The position numbers and the translations under genes were made by a program. Of a stretch of DNA of 64,000 bases, positions 11,463-21,638 are shown one piece after another. Source of the stretch: Neoceratodus forsteri (lineage: Eukaryota; Chordata; Ceratodontiformes; Ceratodontidae); assembly GCA_016271365.2 (NCBI GenBank), contig CM057452.1, positions 832,690,001 through 832,754,000 of the forward strand, written 5' to 3'. The notes under the pieces were generated by a model. It was given only the letters and a program-made list of their open reading frames with translations. It was not told where the DNA came from and searched no databases. Numbering within the stretch: the first letter of the stretch is position 1; the number at the start of each line of letters is the position of its first letter.

Positions 11463-11754
11463 GTTCCCATCCAGTTCAAAGGCAACACAAAGTGACTAAG
11501 GGAAACAGCGTTCAGTGCCCACTTGAAAAAATCCAAAGACAAAGATTGCAAAGAACGGGGGCCACACAAACTCTGGTATACACATTAAACCATGGCTTGG
11601 TTTAAAGTTGAAACATAACATAACATTTTAGTAAGGCAAAAAAGTATCAATACAGCACTCACCCCTGCTGGTGTCTGCCGTCAACATTTCATGCAACACC
11701 ATAAGTGCTTTCCCAAGGCACAGTTTAATGACTAGACCAGAATTCATGTAGCCC

Positions 11755-13640
11755 CGTTCATTGCAGCCTCCCCATCCAGTACTCCATCCTGGGGTTCTTG
11801 CTCCCCGGGTGCATCACCTTGCACTTTTTGGCACTGAATTTCAACTGAAAGAATTTAGACTACCTCCCCAGTCTATGCAGGTCTCTCTGCCTCTCCCTAA
11901 TTCCCTCATTGCTGTGCACCCTCCCACAGAGCTTTGTGTCATCAGTAAAGAGACACAGCCTGCCCCGGATTTCTTCTCCAGTGTCACTGATGAACATACT
12001 GAAGATGACAGGCCCCAGAACAGATCCCTGTGGCACCCCACTTGTGACCTCCCTCTCTTCTGAGTTGACCCTATTTACCATGATCTTCTGCTGCCTCCCC
12101 CCAGCCAGTTTCCCACCCATCTTGCTATGTCCCTTGCTGCTCCCAGATCCTCCATGTTTTTCAGCAATTGCCAGTAAAGTACTGAGTCAAAGGCCTTGAG
12201 TAAATCCATGGCATGGCCCCTATCCAATGTCTTAATCACCCAGTCAAAGAAAAATATTAAGTTAGTAGGACAAAATCTCAGTGCCATGAACTGATGCTGT
12301 TTGCTATCCTGGAGGCCATTACTCTCCAGGTAGTTCACTAGGTTCTCCTTGACTAGTGACTCCATTAGTTTCCCTACAACTGAGGTAAGACTGACAGGCC
12401 TGGAGTTTCCTTCCTGCCCCTCCCCTTGTGGAGTGGAACCCTGTCTACCATCTTCCAGTCCTTCAGAACTACCCTTGTGCGTAATGAGCTATTGAATAGC
12501 CCTACCAGGGGTTCAGCTAGTTCTGCTGTCAACTCTCTGACCACCCTTGGGTGCATCCTGTCTGGTCCTGGGGCCTTATCTATCATAAGGGTTGCTAACC
12601 CAATCTGGGCCCTTTTGCTGGTAAATACTGGCTACTTCATCTATGGCATACCCTTAGTGGCTGCCTTGATGCCACTGTTTGGTAAGGCCCGCTGTCCTCC
12701 CTGGAGAAGGCAGAGCAAAAGTAGTCATTAAGGATAGCTGCCTTTTGTCTGTTCTCCTCTATAACCCTACCTTCTTCCAAAAGCCTAACAATAACCCCTC
12801 CCTTTCTCATTTTTCCTTAATATACTTGAAGAGCTGCTTTTCTTCACTCTTGACTCCCTCAGCAATATGCAGCTCCGTTTCTGCTTTAGCCTCCTTAACC
12901 GCCATCTTTGCTTCCCTAGTTTTCACCTGGTATTCTCCTATTTTTCCATCCCTGCTTTTCTTTGTACCTCATGAAGGCCTTTTTTTGGCCTTACAGCTTC
13001 CCTGACCCCTTTCAAAAACCACACTGGTTTCCTGTACCTGTTATTCTTGGTTACTGTCATTAGGCATGTGTTTGATGCCTTGAGACTGGTCCTCTTTATT
13101 GCCTTCATCTCTCCTCCACCACTGCTATGATGTTTACCCTGACTAGCTTGTCCCAGACCAGTTCCTTCATCTTGTTGAAATCCAGCCTTCTGATATCAAT
13201 GACCTCAGCTTTCAGTTGGGGTTTACCAGTCCCCAGTGCCAGCTCAAACCAGGAAGAGCAGTGGTCACTGTTCACCAGTGGCTCCCCTATGCTCACTGCT
13301 CCTACCATCTCTGAGTTGGTGAGCATAACATTGAGGATGGCAGCCTGCCTGGTGTGTTCTCTAACTAGCTGCACCAGCAGACAGTCCTGGACTGTATCCA
13401 GCAGGGCCTGACTTCTGGTGTTCCTGGCAGCTGGAACATCCCAGTTGATGTCTGGCAGGTTCAGTTCACCGATCACCACCACCACTACCTCCCCCCTTTG
13501 CCACACCCTTGTATAGTTCTTCCCCAAGCTCCCTATCCCTCTCCTGCCTGTCCTGGTGGTCTATAGACAGGGCCCCGTGTTCACTGTGGCAAACTGGACC
13601 TACATTCTGCAGCAGGACCTCATCCTTTTTGCAGTCAGAC
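11755..13640 (-). mobile_element. CR1-like LINE, minus strand, lacking both ends
   Basis: Minus-strand copy with the endonuclease C-terminal half (13527-13105), linker (13100-12600), RT fingers (12586-12374) and palm (12365-11860). It ends in the CKVMH block near 11770 without a typical CR1 3' UTR, so the 3' end is lost. The 5' side fades near 13640 in the YRPP-like region of the endonuclease. It is diverged, with many frame changes. Confidence 0.8.
11760..13527 (-). pseudogene. CR1-like ORF2 remnant (endonuclease to RT)
   Basis: The endonuclease piece reads VIGELNLPDINWDVP (GDFN box with Asp changed to Glu), LVREHTRQAAILNVMLTN and GEPLVNSDHCS (SDH box). The RT pieces read DKAPGPDRMHPRVVRELTAE, KENLVNYLESNGLQDSKQH, FDWVIKTLDRGHAMD, LLKAFDSV (the usual DFSKAFD shortened by a small deletion), SGVPQGSVLGPVIFS and LFTDDTKLCG (FADD read as FTDD). 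The changed catalytic positions and the deletion in the palm motif show it is not functional. Confidence 0.8.
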
Positions 13641-14775
13641 TATGAGCAAGTCTGTGGTGATTCTGTGGCAATTCTGTGACGGGTTTTACATTCTCTGGCA
13701 ACTCAAATGAGCCCCAAAATAAAATCTAGTTACTCAGAAAAAATGCTCAGAAAAAGGCAGCCTGGGGCAGTTTGGCAGATGCACAGGCAAAGCCATGCTG
13801 GCATCATGATTTGGATTGGATGTAGGGTTGGTGGAATTGAAGAGTTTTTTTTTTTACTGCAGTCTGTTTAATTGTCCCATGGCTCCCCTCCCACTTGCCC
13901 AGTTCTGGTTTACCATAGCTATGCTCCTGAAAATGTCTTCCCATGCCTGCCCAGTTGCTTAAAGAACAGTATTGCCTGGTTGCAAAACAGTGCTGCTTCA
14001 ATGACTCCCTCCCACCCACTTGCTTGAAGCCTGGTGGTGATGGGTTGCGTTGAAATACTTCTCTAGTTGCTTCCTCCTGCTCATGCAATTCAACAACGGT
14101 GATGTTGCTTGTGTCAATGCCACTTGGCTTCCATATCATCTTCTCTCCCATTCTGCAGTGATATACTGTGAGACTAGAGAGTAGCTGGACCATTTTACAT
14201 TAGACAAAGGTCCAGAAAGCCTCCCATTTTTTGTCTGTAATAATTACTAATACTTTTGTTCTGCAATTGGCAAATTGAACCACCATTCTTTCACATGAAA
14301 TAGACTTCCTGAAGTTCTCTCAGTGTTTGTAGGAGGCCATAATAGTCATAAGCTTCAGGGCTGAGTGCCAGTGGGTTGGAAAGGGGTGGCCCCACTCACT
14401 ACTGCAACCTGGGGGGGGATGGATGTATAACGGAGCTGCCAACAACTCACACTAATGTCATTTTAAGATTGCTCACAATCATTTTAGCCATTTACTTGGG
14501 GTTTTCAGTGGTGGTGGCCACTTTTACTGTACCAAAAAATGCTGTTTCTGTGGCAGGGCCATCTTTCTGTGGCAGTTGATGCAACCTTAGAATTGCAGAA
14601 AACAGGGGGCCCTGAATATAGATCACCAACATTATTTATCAGTCCCTCCAAGAAAATCAAGTGTGGTGAATTAATTCTCATTTATCACTCATTTGTGCCT
14701 GGTAATTATCAAACTGGGCTGCTCACTTCAGTTTTTCATCAATCAGCTTGGGGTGTAATCATTGCAAAGCATTCC

Positions 14776-14867
14776 CATTATCCAGGGCAATGCAGGTCCA
14801 TTATCCATGGCAATGCATGTTCATTGTCCCGGGCAATGCATATCAACCATCCACAGCAACGCTTCTT
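14776..14867. repeat. 23-bp minisatellite, 4 units
   Basis: Units start at 14776, 14799, 14822 and 14845 and share the core CATTATCCA then GGCAATGCA. Units 1 to 3 are close copies and unit 4 is more diverged. Confidence 0.8.
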
Positions 14868-15405
14868 TATCATCAATATGGTGATCTGCATTGATGGCCA
14901 TAATTGTTCATTGGCCTTAACCAGAATTACTGTTACACCAGGTAATTGCATCCAAATACGTACCTGTATTTTAAAGAGGCTAGTTTCAGCTGCCTAATAA
15001 CATAGATGAGACAGAACAGGGAATGTTGTGTGAATAGTCAGGCATGAAAGATTTTGGTCATGTTTGGCTGATAAAATATTCTCTTAGTGTTTGTTGCACC
15101 GATTGTTACTAGTATAGAAGCACAACTGATGGCAGCAAGAGGAGATGAGGTAACAGATATATCACATACACTTTTGGTGAAACCAGGTGCACAATTAATG
15201 TTCATATCACAGAAAAGCTATTAAGGAACATTTCAAGTAGTTTCTGTTCTGCATTTTAAGTAGATGAGGACACGGTAATGGAGGGAGTTAAAGTGAAATA
15301 GCATAGTACATCAATATCATTAAACAGTTGTGACATGGTATACTACTTCAGTATTCATACTGCATGGCCCACCCACCCATGTAGTACACTGATGTTGTAG
15401 TTCTT

Positions 15406-15501
15406 TGTTTTTTAAATGCTGTAGTTAACATACATATACTGTATGTGTCAAATTGTTTTTTAAATGCTGTAGTTAACATACATATACTGTATGTGTCAAA
15501 T
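15406..15501. repeat. 48-bp perfect direct duplication
   Basis: Two back-to-back copies (15406-15453 and 15454-15501) are identical by eye. Each includes the palindromic words GTTAAC and ACATACATATACTGTATGTG. The absence of differences suggests a recent slippage event. Confidence 0.9.
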
Positions 15502-15691
15502 CCTTATCTTATACCATAACCAACAGGAGGAATGGACCAAAGTAAATTTTCCTCCTAGTTGACTTTACACCCAAATGGGTATCTCCTCAAGATCGTGCTG
15601 AAAACACAGTAACAAACTATGAGTGTCGGAATAATTGACCTAGATAGGAGCACAAGGCATGTAAAACAGGGCGTACATGGCACAGTGCACT

Positions 15692-16009
15692 CTGTGCACC
15701 CTGATGCCAACACTGTGTTCCCTGCCAAGTTTCACTGGGGCGGTGATCCATGGTGGCCGTGGTGCAGTAATAGTAAATCTGCACTTACCACAGGGTAAGT
15801 GTGGGGGGGGGCGAAAGGTGGGGTTTGCTTCAAGCTATGTCTGCCACATGCTGTGCACCCTGACACCAACATTGTGTTCTCTGGCAAGTTTCACTGGGGT
15901 GGTGACTCACGGCGGCCATGGTGTGGTAATAGTAAATCCCCACTTACCACAAGGTAAGGGTGGGGGCTGAAGGGGGGCTGCTTCACACTATGTCTACCTT
16001 GCAGCATTT
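15692..16009. repeat. 159-bp tandem duplication, 2 copies
   Basis: Both copies begin CTGTGCACCCTGA (15692 and 15851) and share CAAGTTTCACTGGGG, TAATAGTAAAT and CACTTACCACA. They differ at many positions, so this duplication is older than the 48-bp one. The G-run GTGGGGGGGG occurs in the first copy. Confidence 0.85.
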
Positions 16010-16234
16010 TGACATAGCAAGATTTTCCATTTAGCTCTTTTCTGTGTGTAGTTCTCGACTGCACTGTATTCCCTTTAGTGATCTTATGAGAAATGTACTG
16101 TCCATGACCATGCCTTCCAAGCCTCATTGCAATAGGAACCTTATGTCAGCATGTACTGAATGCAGTCATTCTGCACACATGCATCATTACTGATGTTGTA
16201 TGTGGACATGCTGTAGGTAAAGATAGCTCAGGGA

Positions 16235-16800
16235 GTATTAAAAGTGGACCAGACATTTTTTAGGTATGTTAATGAAAAAAGGAAGACAAAGGGAAGGATT
16301 GTACAGTTAAAAAGGGAGGGGGGACTGTACAGAGGGGGAAAAGCAAACATCTTGAACAAATACTTTTGCTTAGTGTTCACAGTAGAAGGGGAAGGGGAGG
16401 GACCACAAAAGGCACCAGGAGCTTTGATGGGAGAAGCTAAGGACCTACAGGGGGCTAGGATAGGGTGGGCCAGTAGGTCCTTACCCACTGACAACTTCTA
16501 TGTTTCTATGAAAATGGACACTAGTCCATTTTCTGTCGAAAGAGTCCAGAAAGCACTCACTAACTTGAAGGCAGACAAAGCTATGGGGCCAGATGGGGTA
16601 CATCCAAGGGTGCTAAGAGAGTTCAGGGAGGTACTAGCTGCACCTCTGACAAACCTATTTAACATATCACTGGAGACCGTCGTGGTCCTGCAGGACTGGA
16701 GTAGGGCAGATGTACTGTAGTCCCATTTCACAAAAATGTTAGCAAGGAAAAGGTGGGCAATTATAGACCTGTCAGCCTGACATCGCTGGTGGGTAAGTTA
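16235..16800 (+). pseudogene. CR1-like LINE fragment: linker and RT start
   Basis: The plus-strand frame at 16244-16720 reads FFRYVNEKRKTKGRI, ILNKYFCLVFTVEGEG, SPFSVERVQKALTNLKADKA, MGPDGVHPRVLREF and VVLQDWSRADVL: the CR1 linker and the first part of the RT fingers. The RT breaks off near 16800. At about 16455-16507 the piece GGTCCTTACCCACTGACAAC followed by TTCTATGTTTCTATG looks like a CR1 3' UTR end embedded in the coding region, so two fragments may be joined here. Confidence 0.75.
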
Positions 16801-16879
16801 AAAAGCTAGTGTACTGCCTGGAAACTTCCTGCAATTAATTGTAACTTTCAGATGTAGTCAGCTATCACTTCTTATATCA

Positions 16880-17135
16880 CCTTTATAGATACATTAGGGA
16901 GTGAAGAAAGATGAAGGAAGGGATAGTGAGGCTTACTAAAGGGAAGGGAGGGTGGGCAGAGGATGACAGTGAAAAAGCAGGGATACTGAATGGATACTTC
17001 TGCTCAGTATTCACAAAAGAAGAGGGGGGGTACCTAAATCAAAGAATAGAAGCACTCTGGATAGGGAGGTCGATACCAGTCCATTCACAGAAGAAAGGGT
17101 CCTGAAAGAACTCTTAAAACTGAAAGTGGACAAAT
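16880..17135 (+). pseudogene. Second CR1-like linker fragment
   Basis: A short plus-strand frame reads KEGIVRLTKGKGGWAEDDSE, ILNGYFCSVFTKEEGG and then QKKGS with KELLKLKVDK-like sequence in another frame. It repeats the same CR1 linker region as 16235-16505, so this is a separate 5'- and 3'-truncated copy and not a continuation. Confidence 0.7.
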
Positions 17136-17727
17136 AGGGTTGCCACCTTTGGATGAGATGAAAACCAAATACTAAACCCCACCCCCAAACTCCACCCCTA
17201 ACCCCGCCCCTTTTATGACTGATGAGGGCATTGCTTGGACTCTGATTCACTTGATTTATTCAGAATTGTTGCTGATATTGCATTGTGTACAACTTATTTA
17301 AATTACATCATGATTATTATTTTTGGTTTGTTTGATTTAGATTTAAATATTTTAAATTTCAGTGTGTGTTAACACTGGGTAGGGTAAGAGAGTGGGTTCA
17401 GGGAACTTTGCATCCTGTGTACACAGCTTAGCTCACACATCGAGTGACTACTAGGACACCTCTGACAACTGGCTATTTTGGATCAGGTGACCTTTTCTGG
17501 TAAAACTCTTTTAATAAATAAATAAACTACACCAGTAATGGTGGATGACATGTAATGACAAATATCATCTGCCATTTTAAGATGTGCTAATGTCCCTCCC
17601 ATTGCTCCTAGTCTAAAGTTATTTGTAATGTCAGAGAAGTTTTTAAAAGTGGTAGGACCTATTCTAGGCTGTTAAATACCCTATTTTTTCCATGTCAGTC
17701 ATACATAGCAGATAGCATGATATATGA
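17136..17727. other. Non-coding interval, possible DNA-transposon edge
   Basis: It begins TAGGGTTGCCACCTTTGGAT followed by C-rich words (CCCCACCCCC, ACCCCGCCCC). TAGGG-type ends and GTTGCCACCT starts occur in vertebrate hAT-like repeats, but the opposite end was not found. No gene is visible. Confidence 0.35.
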
Positions 17728-17935
17728 TATGTAGGATGGCGCAGTATAATACAGTGGTTTAAGGCTCTGAGCTACAAACCTAGAGACCTGGGTTTGAATC
17801 CCACAGCCCACACTTGCATATTTTGTGACCCTGAGCAAGTCACTTAACTTTCTTGTGCTCCTAGGTCGCACCTATAAACAAGCTTCAGCTTAGTGTGTCT
17901 CTCCTGGCAAAAAAAAATAATAAAGTTTTGAGAAA
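17728..17935 (+). mobile_element. tRNA-derived MIR-like SINE
   Basis: The head has a pol III A-box-like stretch (GCAGTATAATACAGTGG) and a B box (GGGTTTGAATCCC). The body carries the MIR-like words GACCCTGAGCAAGTCACTTA. The 3' tail CTCCTAGGTCGCACCTATAA, CTTAGTGTGT, CTCCTGGC then an A-rich run matches the tail of the L2-like LINEs at 975 and 9071. It therefore looks like a SINE that uses a LINE-type 3' end. Confidence 0.85.
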
Positions 17936-18003
17936 TTTTTGATAAATTTCATTTGTAGTGCCATCAAATCTAGATTGTGTTCCTTTCACCTCATCAACTA
18001 CTG

Positions 18004-18022
18004 CTCTCTCTCTCTCTCTCTC
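18004..18022. repeat. (CT)n microsatellite
   Basis: About nine CT units in a row. The surrounding 17936-18611 shows no gene. Confidence 0.9.
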
Positions 18023-18611
18023 CTTTTCTCATTGCTGTGGCTTAGCATGACATTAGCCACACTATTATGTGCTGTTCATCTGAAAGGTCTGGAGTGGTCT
18101 TCCTGAAATATCTAAGTAGTATGAAAATTGACAGCAATAACTACTGAGGCGAGAGGGGTATAGTACTGCTAGAAATGGAATAAAATATTAGATAATTAAT
18201 TTAACAACAAAAGGGGTAACAAATATTAGACTATAGGACAGACTCTAAAAGAAAAACCGGTGAGCATTTAAAGGTGTAAAAGTATTCCCTATTACAGCAG
18301 TCAAAGACCATACTCACAATGCAGCCTGGAAAGGATTAGGTTGATTTGCTGCAAATGGTCTTAGTGGCCCTTCTTTGCAACTCTCAGACTGACTGGTATA
18401 CAAACAAAGGTCTGCATGACATCAGAACTTGTTTGTCACCTGAACATGCAAATAAAATAGTGAATGATTTAACAGAATCTGTTTTACAAGTACGTGAGCA
18501 TTCAAAATGACTGAAAAAGTACTGCCTCTGAATAAAACTGGATTAGCAGATAAGGTTTCTGAAACATGGATTATACAGTCCACATTGGGACAGGAGGCAA
18601 CCATAATGTAC

Positions 18612-19178
18612 TGCACCGACCCTGATCACGCGCAGCTCGTCAAGAGCTACTCTAGTTATTCCGAGAGCCAGGACCTCACAAGGTCAGAGGGCATTCCCCT
18701 ACCGTGCGCCCCACTGGTATAACTCCCTCCCTGCCAGTGTCTCAAACTCTCTAACCTTAGCTTGCTTTAAGCCCAGGCTCAGAAACTTCCTGCTTAGCTC
18801 TCGTAAATGCAACTGCCGCTAGCCTAGTGTAAAAAAAATATATATATATATATATATACTCTGTTTGACAATGCTCACTGAGCGGCTCCCCCCCTTCCTT
18901 TCCCCACTTATTCCTCCTCCCCTATCTCCCTCCCTTCTACCCCCACCAGCTCTCCCCCGACCATAAGTTTTGCACCTTTTGTTATCTTTTGCTCGTTGGA
19001 GATTGTACACTATTGTAACAAAATTGTAATTGAACTGTAACTTTTTTGTTTGTAAGTACTGTGTCCCTTGTACTACTGTTCTGATGTCCTCTTTGTGACG
19101 AGGTACCTTTGTAAATGAGCCTCTGGCTCAAAGGTTTCTAAACTGATGTTTAACTAACTAACTAAATAAATAAATAAT
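18612..19178 (+). mobile_element. L2-like LINE 3' end
   Basis: The coding end is visible in one plus-strand frame around 18685-18815 (AFPYRAPHWYNSLPASV, then LACFKPRLRNFLLSSRK), the RAFxxRAPxxWNSLP-type C-terminus of an L2-like ORF2. It is followed by a 3' UTR with a (TA)n run at 18839-18858. The end reads TTTGTAAATGAGCCTCTGGC, TCAAAGG and then a run of ACTAACTAACT and AAATAAATAAAT. This tail differs from that of the 975/9071 family, so it is a second L2-like lineage. Confidence 0.75.
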
Positions 19179-19564
19179 GTGGTGCCTGTCTGAATGTCTG
19201 AGGGTTTCAGAAAAATGAAGGTGTTAATTAAGATGTTTTGTTTACCCTTCTCAGGAATAACCTTCCAATTTGCTGGTGTGAAGTTAGAGGTGACAACTGG
19301 GCAAACAGGGACACATTTGGGCTCTTTTATGTGCCCTGCACTTGAAGGCACTTCCTGATTAGCATGCACTGCAAGCAAGCACACTGAAATGTCAGACACT
19401 TGCTTACAGTCAGATGAGAAGAAAATGAAACAGAGTTAGTGGAGGATCTCACAGATGCTGCTTGACCCACCACAAAAAACGAATCTACAGTGGTGAAAAC
19501 AGGAGGACTGAATCTGGACCTAGAAAACTGAATCCATTCGGTCAAAAACTGAGTAGGTGGTAAC

Positions 19565-21146
19565 CTTATGGACAAAGCAATGGGGCCTGATGGGATTCAC
19601 CCAAGAATTCTAAAAGAACTAAGGGTAGAATTAGTGACACCACTGATCTCCCTTTTTAACAAATCATGGGAGGATGGTGTAGTACCGGAGGACTGGAGGA
19701 GGGCAGACGTGAGTCTCCTTCACAAAAGTGGGAGCAAGACAGAGGAAACTACAGACCTGTTAGTTTGACCTCAGTGGTAGGGAAAATGATGGAATCACTT
19801 CTAAAGGAAAGAATTGTTGAGTTCCTAGAGGACAGTGGGGCACAGGACCCAAGGCAGCATGGATTCACAGTGGGAAGGTCATGTCAGATGAATCTAATAG
19901 ATTTCTTTGACTGGGTGACCAATGTGGTAGACTAGGGAGGGGCAGTGGACATGGCCTACCTAGACTTTAGCAAGGCATTTGACACAGTCCCACACAAAAG
20001 ATTAATATACAAGTTAGCCAGCCTTGCAGTGGGTCCCAAGGTGGTAGCCTGGGTTAAAAATTGGCTGGACAACAGGATACAGAGGTTAACAGTAAACGGA
20101 GTTTACTCTGAAGAAAGGGGGTTACTAGTGGGGTACAGCAGGGTTCAGTACTGGGACTGGTCCTCTTTAGTGTCTTTATAAGTGACATTGCAGAGGGACT
20201 GGAAAGAAAAGTACGTCTCTTTGCAGATGACACAAAGATCTGCAACAGGGTTGATACAGAAGGTGGGGTGGAGAGGATGCACAGGGACTTGGCAAGGTTG
20301 GAGGAATGGTCAAATATATGGCAGCTTAGATTCAATGCAAAGAAGTGCAAAGTAATGCACCTGGGAAACAAAAATCCAGGGGAAGAGTACACAATGGGGG
20401 GAGATAATAACAACTACAGAAATGGAAAGGGACCTGGGGGTAGTCATATCAGATGACCTTAATGTGGCAAGCAATGTGAGAAGGCAGTAAGAAGAGCTGG
20501 TGGGATACTGGGATGCATAGGGAGAGGCATCACCAGTAGAAAACAGGAAGTTGTTATCCCTTTGTACAGACAGTTGGTGAGACCCCATCTGGAGTTCTGC
20601 ATCCAGTTCTGGAGACCCCATCTCTGCAAGGACATAGCCAGGATGGAGGCTGTCCAGAGGAGGGCAACTAAAATGGTGCAGGGTCTGCACCAGAAGGCTA
20701 TGAAGAGAGATTAAAGAAGTTTAATATGTATACACTCGAGGAGAGGAGGGAGAGGGGGGACATGACAGAAACTTTTAAGTACATCAAGGGAATCAACAGA
20801 GTCCAAGATGGTAGCATCTTTCAGAAAAAGGGATGTGCAAAAACAAGGGGGCACAATTTGAAGATAGAGGGGAGATGGCTCAAAGGTAATGTGAGGAAGT
20901 ATTTTTTCAAGGAGAGGGTTGTGGATACATGGAACAGCCTTCCTCAGGAGGTAGTGGACTCAAAAACAGTGGAGGAATTCAAGAATGCATGGGACAGACA
21001 TAAGGCAATTCTAGTGGGGGGTAGGAGGAAGTAGGCTGTTGGTTAACTAGGGTCTGCAGCCTATGCATTAGGTAGGGAAATGGGCAGACTAGTTGGGCCA
21101 AGCGGTCCTTATCTGCCATCAAATTCTATGTTTCTATGTTTCTATA
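19565..21146 (+). mobile_element. CR1-like LINE with intact 3' end
   Basis: 5'-truncated plus-strand CR1-like copy starting inside the RT fingers and running to a 3' end at about 21146. The 3' UTR ends GGTCCTTATCTGCCATCAAA then TTCTATGTTTCTATG repeated, the same end as the minus-strand copy at 33070-33905. It is followed immediately by a foldback element (21147-21578). Confidence 0.9.
19568..21034 (+). pseudogene. CR1-like reverse transcriptase and C-terminal region
   Basis: Pieces in several frames give MDKAMGPDGIHPRILKEL, YRPVSLTSVVGKMMES, QHGFTVGRSCQMNLIDFFDW, MAYLDFSKAFDTVPHKRL (palm Asp), LQ-free GVQQGSVLGL-like sequence, LFADDTKICNRV (catalytic FADD, around 20218-20250), FNAKKCKVMHLG, CIGRGITSRKQEVVIPLY and LEERRERGDMTETFKYIKG, ending with a WNSLPQEVVDS block. 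Frame changes near 19740, 19935 and 20140 inactivate it, but divergence is low enough that every motif is readable. Confidence 0.85.
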
Positions 21147-21578
21147 TCTCAAGCATTTTTTCTTTTCTGTTTGCTAATTAGAAGATTTTCCACCTGGCAG
21201 TACTGGGGTGACGTGCGGAGCAGCACTCTGTCTGGAGGAAAAAAAAGTCAGTTCTGTTCCTCCCACTACACCAACACTGATATCACACCGACTATGACAT
21301 CACTAGTAACCAATGAGAACCATTTCTCACTGCCAGGTTTCACTTTCACATGAAGCAGCAGGGACTGGCTCAAATGGTAGCTTGTGAGAGTCACTGCTCA
21401 GTCTGCAAGGATTGTGGTGCCTCAAGGTGTTTGGTCTCATTTCTGATGACTTAATGGGAGGAACAGAACTGACTTTTTTTCCCCTCCAGACAGAGTACTG
21501 CTCCACACATCACCCCAGTACTGCCAGGTGGAAAATCTTCTAATTAACAAACAGAAAAAAAAAAATTGAGATATGAGA
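21147..21578. mobile_element. Foldback element with ~120-bp arms
   Basis: The left arm (about 21147-21268) and the right arm (about 21452-21578) are near-perfect reverse complements. Both contain GCTAATTAGAAGATTTTCCA or its complement, CAGTACTGGGGTGA, CTCTGTCTGGAGG and GTCAGTTCTGTTCCTCCCA. The central 180 bp is unique. No transposase frame is present. It inserted right at the 3' end of the CR1 at 19565-21146. A clear target duplication could not be assigned because ATATCTC/GAGATAT at the ends is itself part of the inverted repeat. Confidence 0.85.
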
Positions 21579-21638
21579 AGTGCTAGCTGACTGCATCTAA
21601 AAATTACCATTAGTACCAAGCAGTACACTAACTCTTTA

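Larger units (their letters stand above)
13641..16234. other. Gene-free interval with local duplications
   Basis: No recognisable gene. A minus-strand open frame of 129 codons (14193-13804) has no family resemblance that I can name and is probably chance. The interval does hold a 23-bp minisatellite (14776-14867), a 48-bp direct duplication (15406-15501) and a 159-bp tandem duplication (15692-16009). Repeated TCTGTGGCA words occur at 13655-13705 and 14545-14580, which may mark the edges of an unidentified repeat. Confidence 0.5.

Noticed and set aside
12426..13411. Plus-strand frames such as 12679-13005 and 13127-13411
   Set aside because: Antisense of the CR1-like copy at 11755-13640.
13804..14193. 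129-codon minus-strand frame as a transposase fragment
   Set aside because: The peptide contains no DDE, BED zinc-finger or hAT dimerisation motif that I can recognise.
17728..17935. Functional tRNA gene
   Set aside because: Pol III boxes are present but the cloverleaf is degenerate and the sequence continues into a MIR-like body and LINE-type tail, so it is a SINE.
18507..18722. Plus-strand 71-codon frame
   Set aside because: Only its end overlaps the L2-like LINE 3' part, and that homology is in a different frame; the frame itself is not conserved.
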